From contig DCKE01000003.1 of the NCBI GenBank assembly GCA_002320285.1, positions 1 to 10,893 on the forward strand: DNA of 10,893 nucleotides, written 5' to 3'. Numbering within the stretch: the stretch's first letter is position 1; every line of letters begins with the position of its first letter. The translations under genes and the position numbers were made by a program. Below are positions 1 through 6,464 of this stretch, one piece after another. The DNA comes from Flavobacteriaceae bacterium UBA1682 (GTDB lineage Bacteria > Bacteroidota > Bacteroidia > Flavobacteriales > Flavobacteriaceae). The notes below the pieces were generated by a model that had not been told where the DNA came from, did not search any database, and saw nothing but the letters and a program-made list of their open reading frames with translations.

Positions 1-440
1 TTTTGTACATGAAAACGATCCGTTACTTGTATAGCATTAGGACAACTCTTCCTTACAATATTTTTCATAGAGTTAGCCATATCTAAAGTTACTTCGCGTA
101 CTTTTCTTCTTATTTTTGAGCTGACACCAAGTAGTTTTTCTACAATAGGTTCTACCTTAGTCCCTGAAAATATAGCTACTAAACTTCCCTTTTTTCCTTT
201 GGCTCTTTTATTGGTTATGATAGTATATAATTCACCCTTAGACAATGCTGTTTCGTCTATAGAAAGATACGGACCTATGTTCTCGGGATATATAAGCCAT
301 TCTTTGGCATGATTCTTAGCGTTCCAATTACGAAAGTCACTTAACGATTCTTTGTATTGTCGTTGTAGTTTTTTACCATCTACACCAAAGAAACTACCAA
401 TGGTATGACAGTCATTGGTCTTAGTATCTATTAATTTCTT
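1..440 (-). CDS. ISAon1-type transposase, DDE catalytic region (partial, C-terminus beyond the window)
   Basis: I translated the minus strand from 440 down to 1. It is open throughout, in the +1 frame relative to the 421-774 gene; an in-frame TAA at 443-441 limits it upstream. The product contains WLIYPENIGPYLSIDET, VTLDMANSM and TDRFHV. These carry three acidic residues likely to be catalytic or conserved: Asp codons at 257-255, 83-81 and 20-18, fitting an ISL3-like DDE transposase. No ATG, GTG or TTG occurs in this frame before the first catalytic Asp, so independent initiation would give a useless protein. Expression therefore probably depends on a frameshift from the upstream gene, or the copy is broken by a 1-base indel. 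The 3' part of the gene lies beyond position 1. Confidence 0.75.
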
Positions 441-774
441 TTAAAAAAGAAGCGAACTCGGTTGTCATCCTAGTTCCCTTAGCTACTAATTCCCAGTCAC
501 GTTGTACTAATTTACGGGATTCTTTTTCAAGCCATCTACGTCGTTTTATATGTAAATAAACACTATTACCACGTAAGGGGAAATCTTGGATCGTAGCTTC
601 GTTATGGAAACCGTGAGCAACTAATATAAGATTATTATGCTCGGATGGAACAATATTGCGCTCCTCAAAATAAAGATGCATGATTTCATTCTGTTTAGTT
701 GTTTTTACTAAATCAAAATGTTCAATTAGGAACTCAGGGAGTATTAATTTTAGTAGGTCTAGATAATTGTCCAC
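421..774 (-). CDS. ISAon1-type transposase, N-terminal region protein
   Basis: A 117-residue protein starting at ATG (774-772) and ending with TAA (423-421). It matches the small N-terminal protein that accompanies ISAon1-type transposases; features include IMHLYFEERN and a basic, tryptophan-containing stretch HIKRRRWLEKESRKLV. Such regions are expected to bind the element's ends, which is inference and not visible here. The catalytic frame follows directly in the +1 frame and appears to rely on ribosomes leaving this frame near its end. The last codons before the stop are TTT TTA AAA GAA ATT AAT, a run-rich stretch next to a TAC-TAA-G stop context. The length looks complete for this protein type. 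Confidence 0.8.
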   Translation of the reverse strand: MDNYLDLLKLILPEFLIEHFDLVKTTKQNEIMHLYFEERNIVPSEHNNLILVAHGFHNEATIQDFPLRGNSVYLHIKRRRWLEKESRKLVQRDWELVAKGTRMTTEFASFLKEINRY

Positions 775-813
775 GATAGGATAGTTTCTGCAAAAATCTG
801 ATTATTTTTTTAA

Positions 814-840
814 TTCACACACAACTTTTGAGAATGATCC
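814..840. repeat. putative outer end of the insertion sequence
   Basis: The plus strand reads CACACAACTTTTGAGAATG followed by ATCC, about 40-65 bases upstream of the transposase start codon, where an IS terminal inverted repeat is expected. The CACAACTTTTG core resembles the ends of several IS groups. The matching end is not in the window, so this call is tentative. Confidence 0.35.
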
Positions 841-907
841 TAATTAACGCTTAAGCTTTTTTAGATTCGATAGATTGTGATTTTTTCTTGAAATCGTCTG
901 ATATTAG

Positions 908-958
908 ACTTCAAACAAAAACAGCCTAAGTATTACTTAGGCTGTTTTTGTTCGAAGT
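908..958 (-). terminator. strong intrinsic terminator after the lipoprotein gene
   Basis: A 23-bp inverted repeat (908-930 with 936-958) has a single A/C mismatch at 913/953 and a 5-base loop. The core is CAAAAACAGCCTAAG / CTTAGGCTGTTTTTG. Read on the minus strand it begins 15 bases after the lipoprotein stop codon, and its 3' arm contains GGCTGTTTTTGTTTG, supplying the U-rich tail. It is nearly symmetric, so it could also stop plus-strand transcripts. It separates the host operon from the insertion sequence. Confidence 0.85.
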
Positions 959-973
959 GGTGAATAGTTGCGA

Positions 974-1705
974 CTAGTTGTCAGTTGCTTTTTCGCCTTC
1001 CTTGCGTTCCTTGATAAATTCTTTTAAGGCTTTACCGTATTTTCGATCTGCTGCACCATCTTTCAAGGAATTTTGGATGGTATCCAAATATTTTATTGGA
1101 CGATCATAGATTTCAGAAAGCGCTATATAGGACGCTACGTCTGAATCCCCATGTGTGATGGCGAAATTAACGGCGTTTAAATACCTTTTGCCGCTGATTT
1201 TGGTTGAGAGATTTAACAAGCTGTCTTTTTGTGCTGGTTTACCTTCTTTCTCAGCATTTAGAATGGCAATCAATATTTCGTTTTGTTTGTCCGTAATTAA
1301 TGCACGCGTTTTTAAATAATCTTCATAAACGATTTGATTTTTTGACCCGCTAATCTTAGCATCTGCATAAAAATTCTTTAGGGAAGTTTCAATGTTAATT
1401 TTACCGGGTTCAGCGAAAAACATCAATTGATTATCCTGTGAAGCAGTGGTTCCTCTATTTAATGAAAGGAAAAACATTTCAGGGTCTTCTATTTGCAACG
1501 TGGTTTGAAATTCGGAATTCCCTTTGATGATGATGCTGTCCAGGGTAATCATGGTAGTATCTTGGATTCTTTGAATATAAAGCGTACCTTGTTTTAGGCC
1601 TTCAACCTTTCCTGAGATGGTTAGGTTGCCAGACTGAGTGTCTTTATTGCAAGAAATAAATAAGGAAGATAAGGAGAGTATAGATAATAAAAGTGTGTTT
1701 CTCAT
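974..1705 (-). CDS. DUF4369-like lipoprotein
   Basis: A 243-residue protein with a type II (lipoprotein) signal peptide: MRNTLLLSILSLSSLFISC, with the lipobox SLFISC placing the acylated cysteine at residue 19. A DUF4369-like beta domain follows, about residues 26-115 (LTISGKVEGLKQGTLYIQRI). In Bacteroidetes this domain usually precedes a TlpA/AhpC-type thioredoxin domain. Here no CxxC motif or thioredoxin fold sequence follows; the C-terminal half (about 125-243) is charged and probably helical. The protein is expected on the periplasmic side of the inner or outer membrane, and its function is unknown. It lies 41 bases downstream of ybaB on the same strand, with no terminator between, so the two are probably co-transcribed. 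No Shine-Dalgarno is seen, which is usual for this phylum. Confidence 0.75.
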   Translation of the reverse strand: MRNTLLLSILSLSSLFISCNKDTQSGNLTISGKVEGLKQGTLYIQRIQDTTMITLDSIIIKGNSEFQTTLQIEDPEMFFLSLNRGTTASQDNQLMFFAEPGKINIETSLKNFYADAKISGSKNQIVYEDYLKTRALITDKQNEILIAILNAEKEGKPAQKDSLLNLSTKISGKRYLNAVNFAITHGDSDVASYIALSEIYDRPIKYLDTIQNSLKDGAADRKYGKALKEFIKERKEGEKATDN

Positions 1706-1746
1706 TTGTAGTTGTTATTAACAATAAGGTAGCTTTGGGCTTTGAA

Positions 1747-2070
1747 TTATTTGAATAGATCTAGTCCAGGTAAGTCTGGCATTCCATCTTGAGCTGTGGC
1801 AGCTACTTCTGCTTCGTTAATTTTGGTTGCACGTGCAATAGCTCGATTTAGAGTTAATACCAGATAATCCTCTAATTGTTCTTTGTCTTGAAGTAGGGCA
1901 TCGTCAATTTGGACCGATTTGATCGTGTGATTTGCTGTGATGGTTATTTTTAAGAGTCCATCCGAACTTTGTTCGTCTACTAAAACGTGGTCTAAACGTT
2001 TTTTGGTTTCTTCAATTTTTTGTTGGGCTTCTTTCAGTTTTCCCATCATACCCATTAGGTCTCCAAACAT
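1747..2070 (-). CDS. ybaB: YbaB/EbfC family nucleoid-associated protein
   Basis: A 107-residue protein beginning MFGDLMGMMGKLKEAQQKIEE, the typical opening of YbaB/EbfC proteins: a Met/Gly-rich start, then a long amphipathic helix. It continues with the beta-sheet segment GLLKITITANHTIKSVQID and a second helix (LEDYLVLTLNRAIARATKI). The family forms tweezer-like dimers that bind DNA and coat the nucleoid. In many bacteria the gene sits beside dnaX and recR; here it is instead followed by a lipoprotein gene. The family assignment is firm, but the role in this organism is inferred from relatives. A promoter-like element lies about 30 bases upstream. Confidence 0.93.
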   Translation of the reverse strand: MFGDLMGMMGKLKEAQQKIEETKKRLDHVLVDEQSSDGLLKITITANHTIKSVQIDDALLQDKEQLEDYLVLTLNRAIARATKINEAEVAATAQDGMPDLPGLDLFK

Positions 2071-2097
2071 GATATTGTTTTTTAGTGATTGTGTTTA

Positions 2098-2105
2098 CAA
2101 ATTTA
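2098..2105 (-). promoter_or_regulatory. -7 promoter element for ybaB and the lipoprotein gene
   Basis: The minus strand reads TAAATTTG, a perfect match to the Bacteroidetes -7 consensus TAnnTTTG, 28 bases upstream of the ybaB start codon. A weak TTCG lies about 20 bases further upstream in the -33 position. It would give a 5' leader of roughly 20 bases. It faces away from the oligopeptidase promoter. Confidence 0.6.
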
Positions 2106-2172
2106 TTAAATTGCATTTTATAAATCGAAAAAAGTATCTCCAAAAGCAGTCTTTTAAAATAAGCAATTGTGG

Positions 2173-2180
2173 TACTTTTG
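2173..2180 (+). promoter_or_regulatory. -7 promoter element for the oligopeptidase gene
   Basis: TACTTTTG matches TAnnTTTG exactly and lies 25 bases before the ATG at 2206. The -33 element is weak (a T run at 2152-2155). The element overlaps the upstream in-frame TTG (2167), which argues strongly that translation starts at 2206 and not at 2167. Confidence 0.6.
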
Positions 2181-2205
2181 CACGAGTTTAAAAAACAAAG
2201 ATAGA

Positions 2206-4269
2206 ATGAATAAAAGTATTGATGCACCTATTGCTCCAATTATTCCAGTGAACTTGGAAAAACATCAGCAGCTGCGGGTAGATAATTACTATTGGATGAA
2301 TCAACGAGAAGATAATCAAGTGATTGATTATCTAAATCAAGAAAATGAATATTATCAAAAAATGACCGCTCATACAGAGGATTTACAAAAATCGCTGTTT
2401 GACGAAATAAAAGCTAGAATTAAAGAAGACGATTCTTCTGTACCATACCTGTATAATGGTTATTATTATATTACGAGATTTGAGAAAGGTAAAGATTACC
2501 CTATTTATTCAAGAAAAAAATTAAGCTTAGAAGCTGCCGAAGAAATTCTATTCAATTGTAATGAATTGGCAGTAGGACATGTTTATTTTAACCTAAAGGG
2601 AATTAATATTTCTGATGATAATATCTGGGCAGCTTTTGCTGTAGATACCGTTTCGCGTAGGGAATATACCATTCAGTTAAAAAATTTATTGACCGGAGAA
2701 ATACTCGATACCAAGATCGAAAATACAACGGGTGGATCTACATGGGCTAATGACAATAAAACCTTGTTTTATTCGCGTAAGGATGCCTTGACTTTAAGAT
2801 CGGATAAAATTTTTAAACACAAATTGGGTACGCCAAATTCCGAAGATGTCTTGGTATATTTTGAAGAGGATAATACCTTTTCAACAGGTGTTTATAAAGA
2901 AAAATCTAGAAAATATATCGTTATTGAATCAGAGAGTACTTTGACTTCAGAGTTTCAAATTCTTAAAGCAGATGAACCAGATGGTGATTTTAAAGTGTTT
3001 CAAGAACGGGAGAGAGGATTGGAGTATTCTATAGCTCACTATGGTGAAAGCTTTTATGTTTTAACGAATAAGGATGATGCGGAGAATTTTAAATTGATGA
3101 TTACTCCTGAATTTGAAACAAAACAATCGCATTGGGTGGAATTAATTCCGCATAGAGATGACGTTTTGTTAGAAGGAATTGATATATTTAAGGATTATTT
3201 AGTGATTTCTGAACGTTCGGATGGATTGTCAAAAATTAAGATTCAACCTTGGTCACCGTCGGAGCCAGCATATTATTTGCCTTTTGAAAGTGAAACTTAT
3301 ACGGCTTACACGGGAACCAATATTGATTTTGATACTGAAATCTTGCGTTATGGATATCAATCTCTAGCGACGCCGATTTCTGTTATTGATTTTAATATGC
3401 GTACTAAAGAGAAAGCGGTTAAGAAGGAACAAGAGGTTCTGGGCGGGCTTTTTAATAAAGAAAATTATATTGAAAAAAGAGTATGGGCACCAGCTACAGA
3501 TGGAACCCTAATACCGATTTCAATGGTTTATAGAAAGGGAATAGAGCAAGATGGTAACAATCCTGTATTGTTATATGGTTATGGTTCTTATGGTACGATG
3601 ATAGAGCCCTATTTCTCGTCAATACGATTGAGTTTGTTGGATAGGGGGTTTGTTTATGCAATTGCACATATTCGAGGCGGAGAGGATTTGGGTAGAGCGT
3701 GGTATGACGACGGTAAATTGTTGACAAAAATCAATACGTTTACCGATTTTATCGATTGTTCGAAGTTTTTAATTGATCAGAAATATACAGTACCAAAACA
3801 TTTATATGCCGAGGGTGGTTCAGCAGGAGGTTTATTAATGGGAGCTGTCATTAATATGGCGCCGGAGTTATATAACGGAATTATCGCTCAGGTACCATTT
3901 GTTGATGTAGTTACTACGATGTTAGACGACTCTATACCGTTGACAACCGGTGAATATGATGAATGGGGGAATCCTAATGATAAGGAATATTACGACTATA
4001 TGATGCAATATTCTCCTTACGATAATGTACGTATACAGGAGTATCCAAATATGTATGTTTCGACGGGGTTTCATGATTCTCAGGTACAGTACTGGGAACC
4101 AGCAAAATGGGTAGCGAAACTGCGTGTTCTTAAAACAGATCAGAATCTATTGCTTTTGGATACCAATATGGAAGCAGGACACGGAGGAGCTTCGGGGCGA
4201 TTTGAGGCAATCAAAGAAGTCGCCAAAGAATACGCTTTTTTACTAGATTTAGAAGGAATCAAAAAGTAG
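2206..4269 (+). CDS. ptrB: oligopeptidase B (S9 family serine peptidase)
   Basis: A 687-residue cytosolic-type serine peptidase of the prolyl oligopeptidase family, close in length to E. coli protease II (686). It has an N-terminal beta-propeller (about 70-400) that gates access for short peptides and a C-terminal alpha/beta hydrolase. The catalytic triad is visible: Ser539 in GGSAGG, Asp624 in GFHDSQVQYWEP and His659 in AGHGGASGR. The segment TTGEYDEWGNP places Glu583 and Asp585 where E. coli has the P1-site acids Glu576 and Glu578, so cleavage after Arg or Lys is expected (inference). There is no signal peptide. I chose ATG 2206 over the in-frame TTG at 2167 because 2167-2205 holds the promoter element and encodes a non-conserved-looking tail. 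It is transcribed divergently from ybaB. Confidence 0.93.
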   Translation: MNKSIDAPIAPIIPVNLEKHQQLRVDNYYWMNQREDNQVIDYLNQENEYYQKMTAHTEDLQKSLFDEIKARIKEDDSSVPYLYNGYYYITRFEKGKDYPIYSRKKLSLEAAEEILFNCNELAVGHVYFNLKGINISDDNIWAAFAVDTVSRREYTIQLKNLLTGEILDTKIENTTGGSTWANDNKTLFYSRKDALTLRSDKIFKHKLGTPNSEDVLVYFEEDNTFSTGVYKEKSRKYIVIESESTLTSEFQILKADEPDGDFKVFQERERGLEYSIAHYGESFYVLTNKDDAENFKLMITPEFETKQSHWVELIPHRDDVLLEGIDIFKDYLVISERSDGLSKIKIQPWSPSEPAYYLPFESETYTAYTGTNIDFDTEILRYGYQSLATPISVIDFNMRTKEKAVKKEQEVLGGLFNKENYIEKRVWAPATDGTLIPISMVYRKGIEQDGNNPVLLYGYGSYGTMIEPYFSSIRLSLLDRGFVYAIAHIRGGEDLGRAWYDDGKLLTKINTFTDFIDCSKFLIDQKYTVPKHLYAEGGSAGGLLMGAVINMAPELYNGIIAQVPFVDVVTTMLDDSIPLTTGEYDEWGNPNDKEYYDYMMQYSPYDNVRIQEYPNMYVSTGFHDSQVQYWEPAKWVAKLRVLKTDQNLLLLDTNMEAGHGGASGRFEAIKEVAKEYAFLLDLEGIKK

Positions 4270-4284
4270 TTCGTTTTTTTTTAT

Positions 4285-4292
4285 TAAATTTG
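4285..4292 (+). promoter_or_regulatory. -7 promoter element for the CBS-like gene
   Basis: TAAATTTG matches the Bacteroidetes -7 consensus, 59 bases before the ATG at 4351 and just after the oligopeptidase stop codon. No good -33 TTG is seen. It suggests that the PLP enzyme has its own promoter and a leader of about 50 bases. A T-run at 4274-4282 without a convincing hairpin precedes it. Confidence 0.5.
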
Positions 4293-4350
4293 CAATGTTT
4301 TAAAGGTCAATAATTAAACCAAGTTAGGAGCCTTAATTAAAATAATACTT

Positions 4351-5391
4351 ATGAAAGAAGAGATAAAAGCCTGTGATAATCTATTAGAGCTAATAGGAAA
4401 CACTCCTTTAGTTAAGTTAAATAGAATTAGTACAGGATTAAAAGGTAATTTTTATGCTAAAGTTGAAGCTTTTAATCCAGGGCACTCCACCAAAGATAGA
4501 ATTGCGCTTCATATTATTGAAGAAGCAGAGAGAAAAGGAATATTAAAACCGGGAGATACCATCATCGAAACCACTTCGGGAAATACAGGGTTTAGTATTG
4601 CAATGGTGAGCATTATTAAGGGATATGAGTGTGTTTTAGCAGTTACCTCCAAATCTTCTGCAGATAAAATAGACATGCTAAGAGCTATGGGAGCTAAGGT
4701 ATATGTTTGCCCAGCCCATGTTGCAGCTGACGATCCGAGATCGTACTACTGTGTAGCCAAGCGCTTGCATGAAGAAACTAAAGGATCGGTTTACATCAAT
4801 CAATATTTCAACGATTTAAACGTTGAAGCACATTACAAAACTACCGGACCTGAAATTTGGGAGCAAACCAATGGTTTAATTACGCATTTAGTAGCTTGTT
4901 CAGGTACAGGCGGAACTATTTCCGGTACAGCTAAATTCTTAAAAGAGCAAAATCCTAAAATCAGAATTTTAGGCGTGGATGCTTACGGGTCTGTATTAAA
5001 AAAATACCATGAGACCAAGGAGTTAGATCCAAAAGAGATTTATCCATATAGAATCGAGGGCTTAGGAAAAAATTTAATTCCTACAGCGACTGATTTTGAT
5101 GTCATTGATAAATTCATCAAAGTTTCGGATGAAGACAGTGCGCATACAGCAAGAGAATTAGCCAAAACCGAAGGTTTATTTGTAGGTTATACTTCTGGAG
5201 CAGCCTTTCAGGCGGTAAAGCAATTTGCTGAGGAAGGTGAATTTGACGAAAACAGCAATGTTATTCTAATTTTTCCCGATCATGGATCGCGATATATGAG
5301 TAAAGTGTATAGTGACGAATGGATGACTGAGCAAGGCTTTTTTGATAATGTTAATAGAGAAGAAGCGCTTAAAATCGAATATATAAAATAG
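4351..5391 (+). CDS. cystathionine beta-synthase-like / cysteine synthase family PLP enzyme
   Basis: A 346-residue fold-type II PLP enzyme. The PLP lysine is Lys48 in NPGHSTKDR. The substrate loop TSGNTG spans 75-80 and the phosphate-binding GTGGT spans 185-189. The sequence leans toward cystathionine beta-synthase over CysK: GVDAYGSVL matches the GVDxxGS signature, and EGLGKNLIP and SDEWMTEQGFF match segments of the CBS catalytic core. There is no C-terminal Bateman (CBS-pair) domain and no N-terminal heme region, so it is a minimal catalytic core. The likely reaction is beta-replacement on serine or O-acetylserine with homocysteine or sulfide; which of these cannot be decided from sequence. 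It is cytosolic, and a terminator follows directly. Confidence 0.88.
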   Translation: MKEEIKACDNLLELIGNTPLVKLNRISTGLKGNFYAKVEAFNPGHSTKDRIALHIIEEAERKGILKPGDTIIETTSGNTGFSIAMVSIIKGYECVLAVTSKSSADKIDMLRAMGAKVYVCPAHVAADDPRSYYCVAKRLHEETKGSVYINQYFNDLNVEAHYKTTGPEIWEQTNGLITHLVACSGTGGTISGTAKFLKEQNPKIRILGVDAYGSVLKKYHETKELDPKEIYPYRIEGLGKNLIPTATDFDVIDKFIKVSDEDSAHTARELAKTEGLFVGYTSGAAFQAVKQFAEEGEFDENSNVILIFPDHGSRYMSKVYSDEWMTEQGFFDNVNREEALKIEYIK

Positions 5392-5411
5392 AATTTTAAG
5401 AAATAGATTGT

Positions 5412-5450
5412 AAAAAGAGGAAACGAAATGTTTCCTCTTTTTTTTGTTTT
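5412..5450 (+). terminator. intrinsic terminator after the CBS-like gene
   Basis: A perfect 13-bp stem, AAAAAGAGGAAAC (5412-5424) with GTTTCCTCTTTTT (5430-5442), has a GAAAT loop and runs into a T-rich tail. It starts 20 bases after the stop codon and isolates the gene from the ABC transporter unit. The remaining stretch to 5588 is AT-rich, and I see no perfect TAnnTTTG promoter in it. Confidence 0.9.
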
Positions 5451-5588
5451 AACTTTTGTGTAACAAAAATAAAAATGCGCTACTAATAGTTGAACTTGAA
5501 ATGATTAAAGTTTTTAATACAGATATCGTTTCTATATTTTTCCAGACACATTTATTGAAAAACACGAACCACAGTTAATAAAATACAT

Positions 5589-6461
5589 ATGAAACTAAAA
5601 ATTCAGAATCTTAGCAAAACCTATAAAAATGGAGTCAAAGCTTTAGATAATTTAAATTTAGAAATCGAAACAGGGATGTTTGGACTTCTAGGTCCTAATG
5701 GAGCAGGAAAGTCTTCGTTGATGCGTACCATTGCTACTTTGCAGAAACCGGATTCGGGTAGTATTGAATTTGACGGTATCAACGTATTAGAAGATCAAAA
5801 TGCCTTGAGAAAGGTGTTGGGGTATTTGCCGCAAGATTTTGGGGTATATCCCAATATGTCTGCCGAGAGTTTATTGGATTATTTTGCGCGTTTAAAAGGG
5901 ATATCCAATACACAGCAGCGCAAGCTGATGGTGTCGAAAGTCTTGGAGATAACCAACCTTGAGGAGGCGCGTTACAAAAGCGTCAGTGGTTATTCTGGCG
6001 GTATGAAACAACGTTTTGGAATAGCCCAACTTTTGCTCAATGATCCGAAGTTAATTATTGTAGACGAACCAACTGCTGGTCTTGACCCTGCGGAACGCCA
6101 TCGTTTTTTGAATGTTTTACGCGAAATAGGGACCAATCATGTGGTTATATTTTCTACACACATCGTAGACGATGTCAATGAATTGTGTCATGAAATGGCT
6201 ATTTTAAATGGTGGGAAAATTTTACAGCGCAGCACACCAAAAGATGCAGAAGCAGAATTGGCTGGCAAGATTTGGAGTAAAGTCATTGAACGTGAAGATT
6301 TGGAAGCAATCGAAGCGAGCTGTCAAGTATTGTCATCCAAATACAATCAAGAAAATAAATTAACCGTAAGGATTTATAATTCAGAACAGCCCGACCATAG
6401 CTTTGTTGGAGTGACGCCCCAATTAGAAGATGTTTATTTTGTAGCACTTAAAAAAGATTAA
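5589..6461 (+). CDS. ABC transporter ATP-binding protein
   Basis: A 290-residue ABC ATPase. It has Walker A GPNGAGKS (35-42), the Q-loop region LPQDFGVYP, signature YSGGMKQR (135-142), Walker B LIIVDEP (155-161) with D-loop AGLD, and the switch histidine His191 in STHIVDD. The first 220 residues are the nucleotide-binding domain; the last 70 form a variable tail typical of ABC-2-type exporters or permeases. It is cytosolic and membrane-associated through its partner. The next gene starts 3 bases after the stop codon and encodes an ABC-2-type membrane protein, so the two almost certainly form one transporter. The substrate is unknown. If the downstream TAG inactivates the partner, this ATPase may be left without its membrane subunit. 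Confidence 0.93.
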   Translation: MKLKIQNLSKTYKNGVKALDNLNLEIETGMFGLLGPNGAGKSSLMRTIATLQKPDSGSIEFDGINVLEDQNALRKVLGYLPQDFGVYPNMSAESLLDYFARLKGISNTQQRKLMVSKVLEITNLEEARYKSVSGYSGGMKQRFGIAQLLLNDPKLIIVDEPTAGLDPAERHRFLNVLREIGTNHVVIFSTHIVDDVNELCHEMAILNGGKILQRSTPKDAEAELAGKIWSKVIEREDLEAIEASCQVLSSKYNQENKLTVRIYNSEQPDHSFVGVTPQLEDVYFVALKKD

Positions 6462-6464
6462 TTT

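Larger units (their letters stand above)
1..840 (-). mobile_element. ISAon1-type insertion sequence, partial (runs off left edge)
   Basis: Two consecutive minus-strand frames encode the N-terminal region and the DDE catalytic region of an ISAon1-type (ISL3-like) transposase. I recognise the family from the motif SIDETALSKGELYT and from the separate N-terminal protein. Only the transposase 5' end and one flank lie in the window. The element's outer end is inferred near position 840, where the minus strand reads GGATCATTCTCAAAAGTTGT, a sequence that resembles an IS terminus. The opposite end is outside the window, so neither the inverted repeat nor a target duplication can be tested. The boundary could be wrong by tens of bases. 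Confidence 0.7.

Noticed and set aside
853..906. Short minus-strand reading frame ending in SDDFKKKSQSIESKKA, possibly the tail of a broken gene
   Set aside because: It is only about 20 codons, is preceded by an in-frame TGA inside the terminator hairpin, and resembles nothing I recognise. It is too short to call.
2167..2205. Upstream TTG start that would lengthen the oligopeptidase by 13 residues
   Set aside because: The stretch contains a perfect TAnnTTTG promoter element (2173-2180), and ATG 2206 gives a protein of the usual family length.
1937..2227. Open frames overlapping ybaB and the divergent promoter region on both strands
   Set aside because: They overlap a well-supported gene and promoter elements, and their products are low-complexity and unrecognisable.
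5451..5588. Promoter for the ABC transporter unit
   Set aside because: TATATTTT (from about 5533) is one mismatch from the -7 consensus, but no perfect TAnnTTTG with a -33 element is visible, so no site is called.
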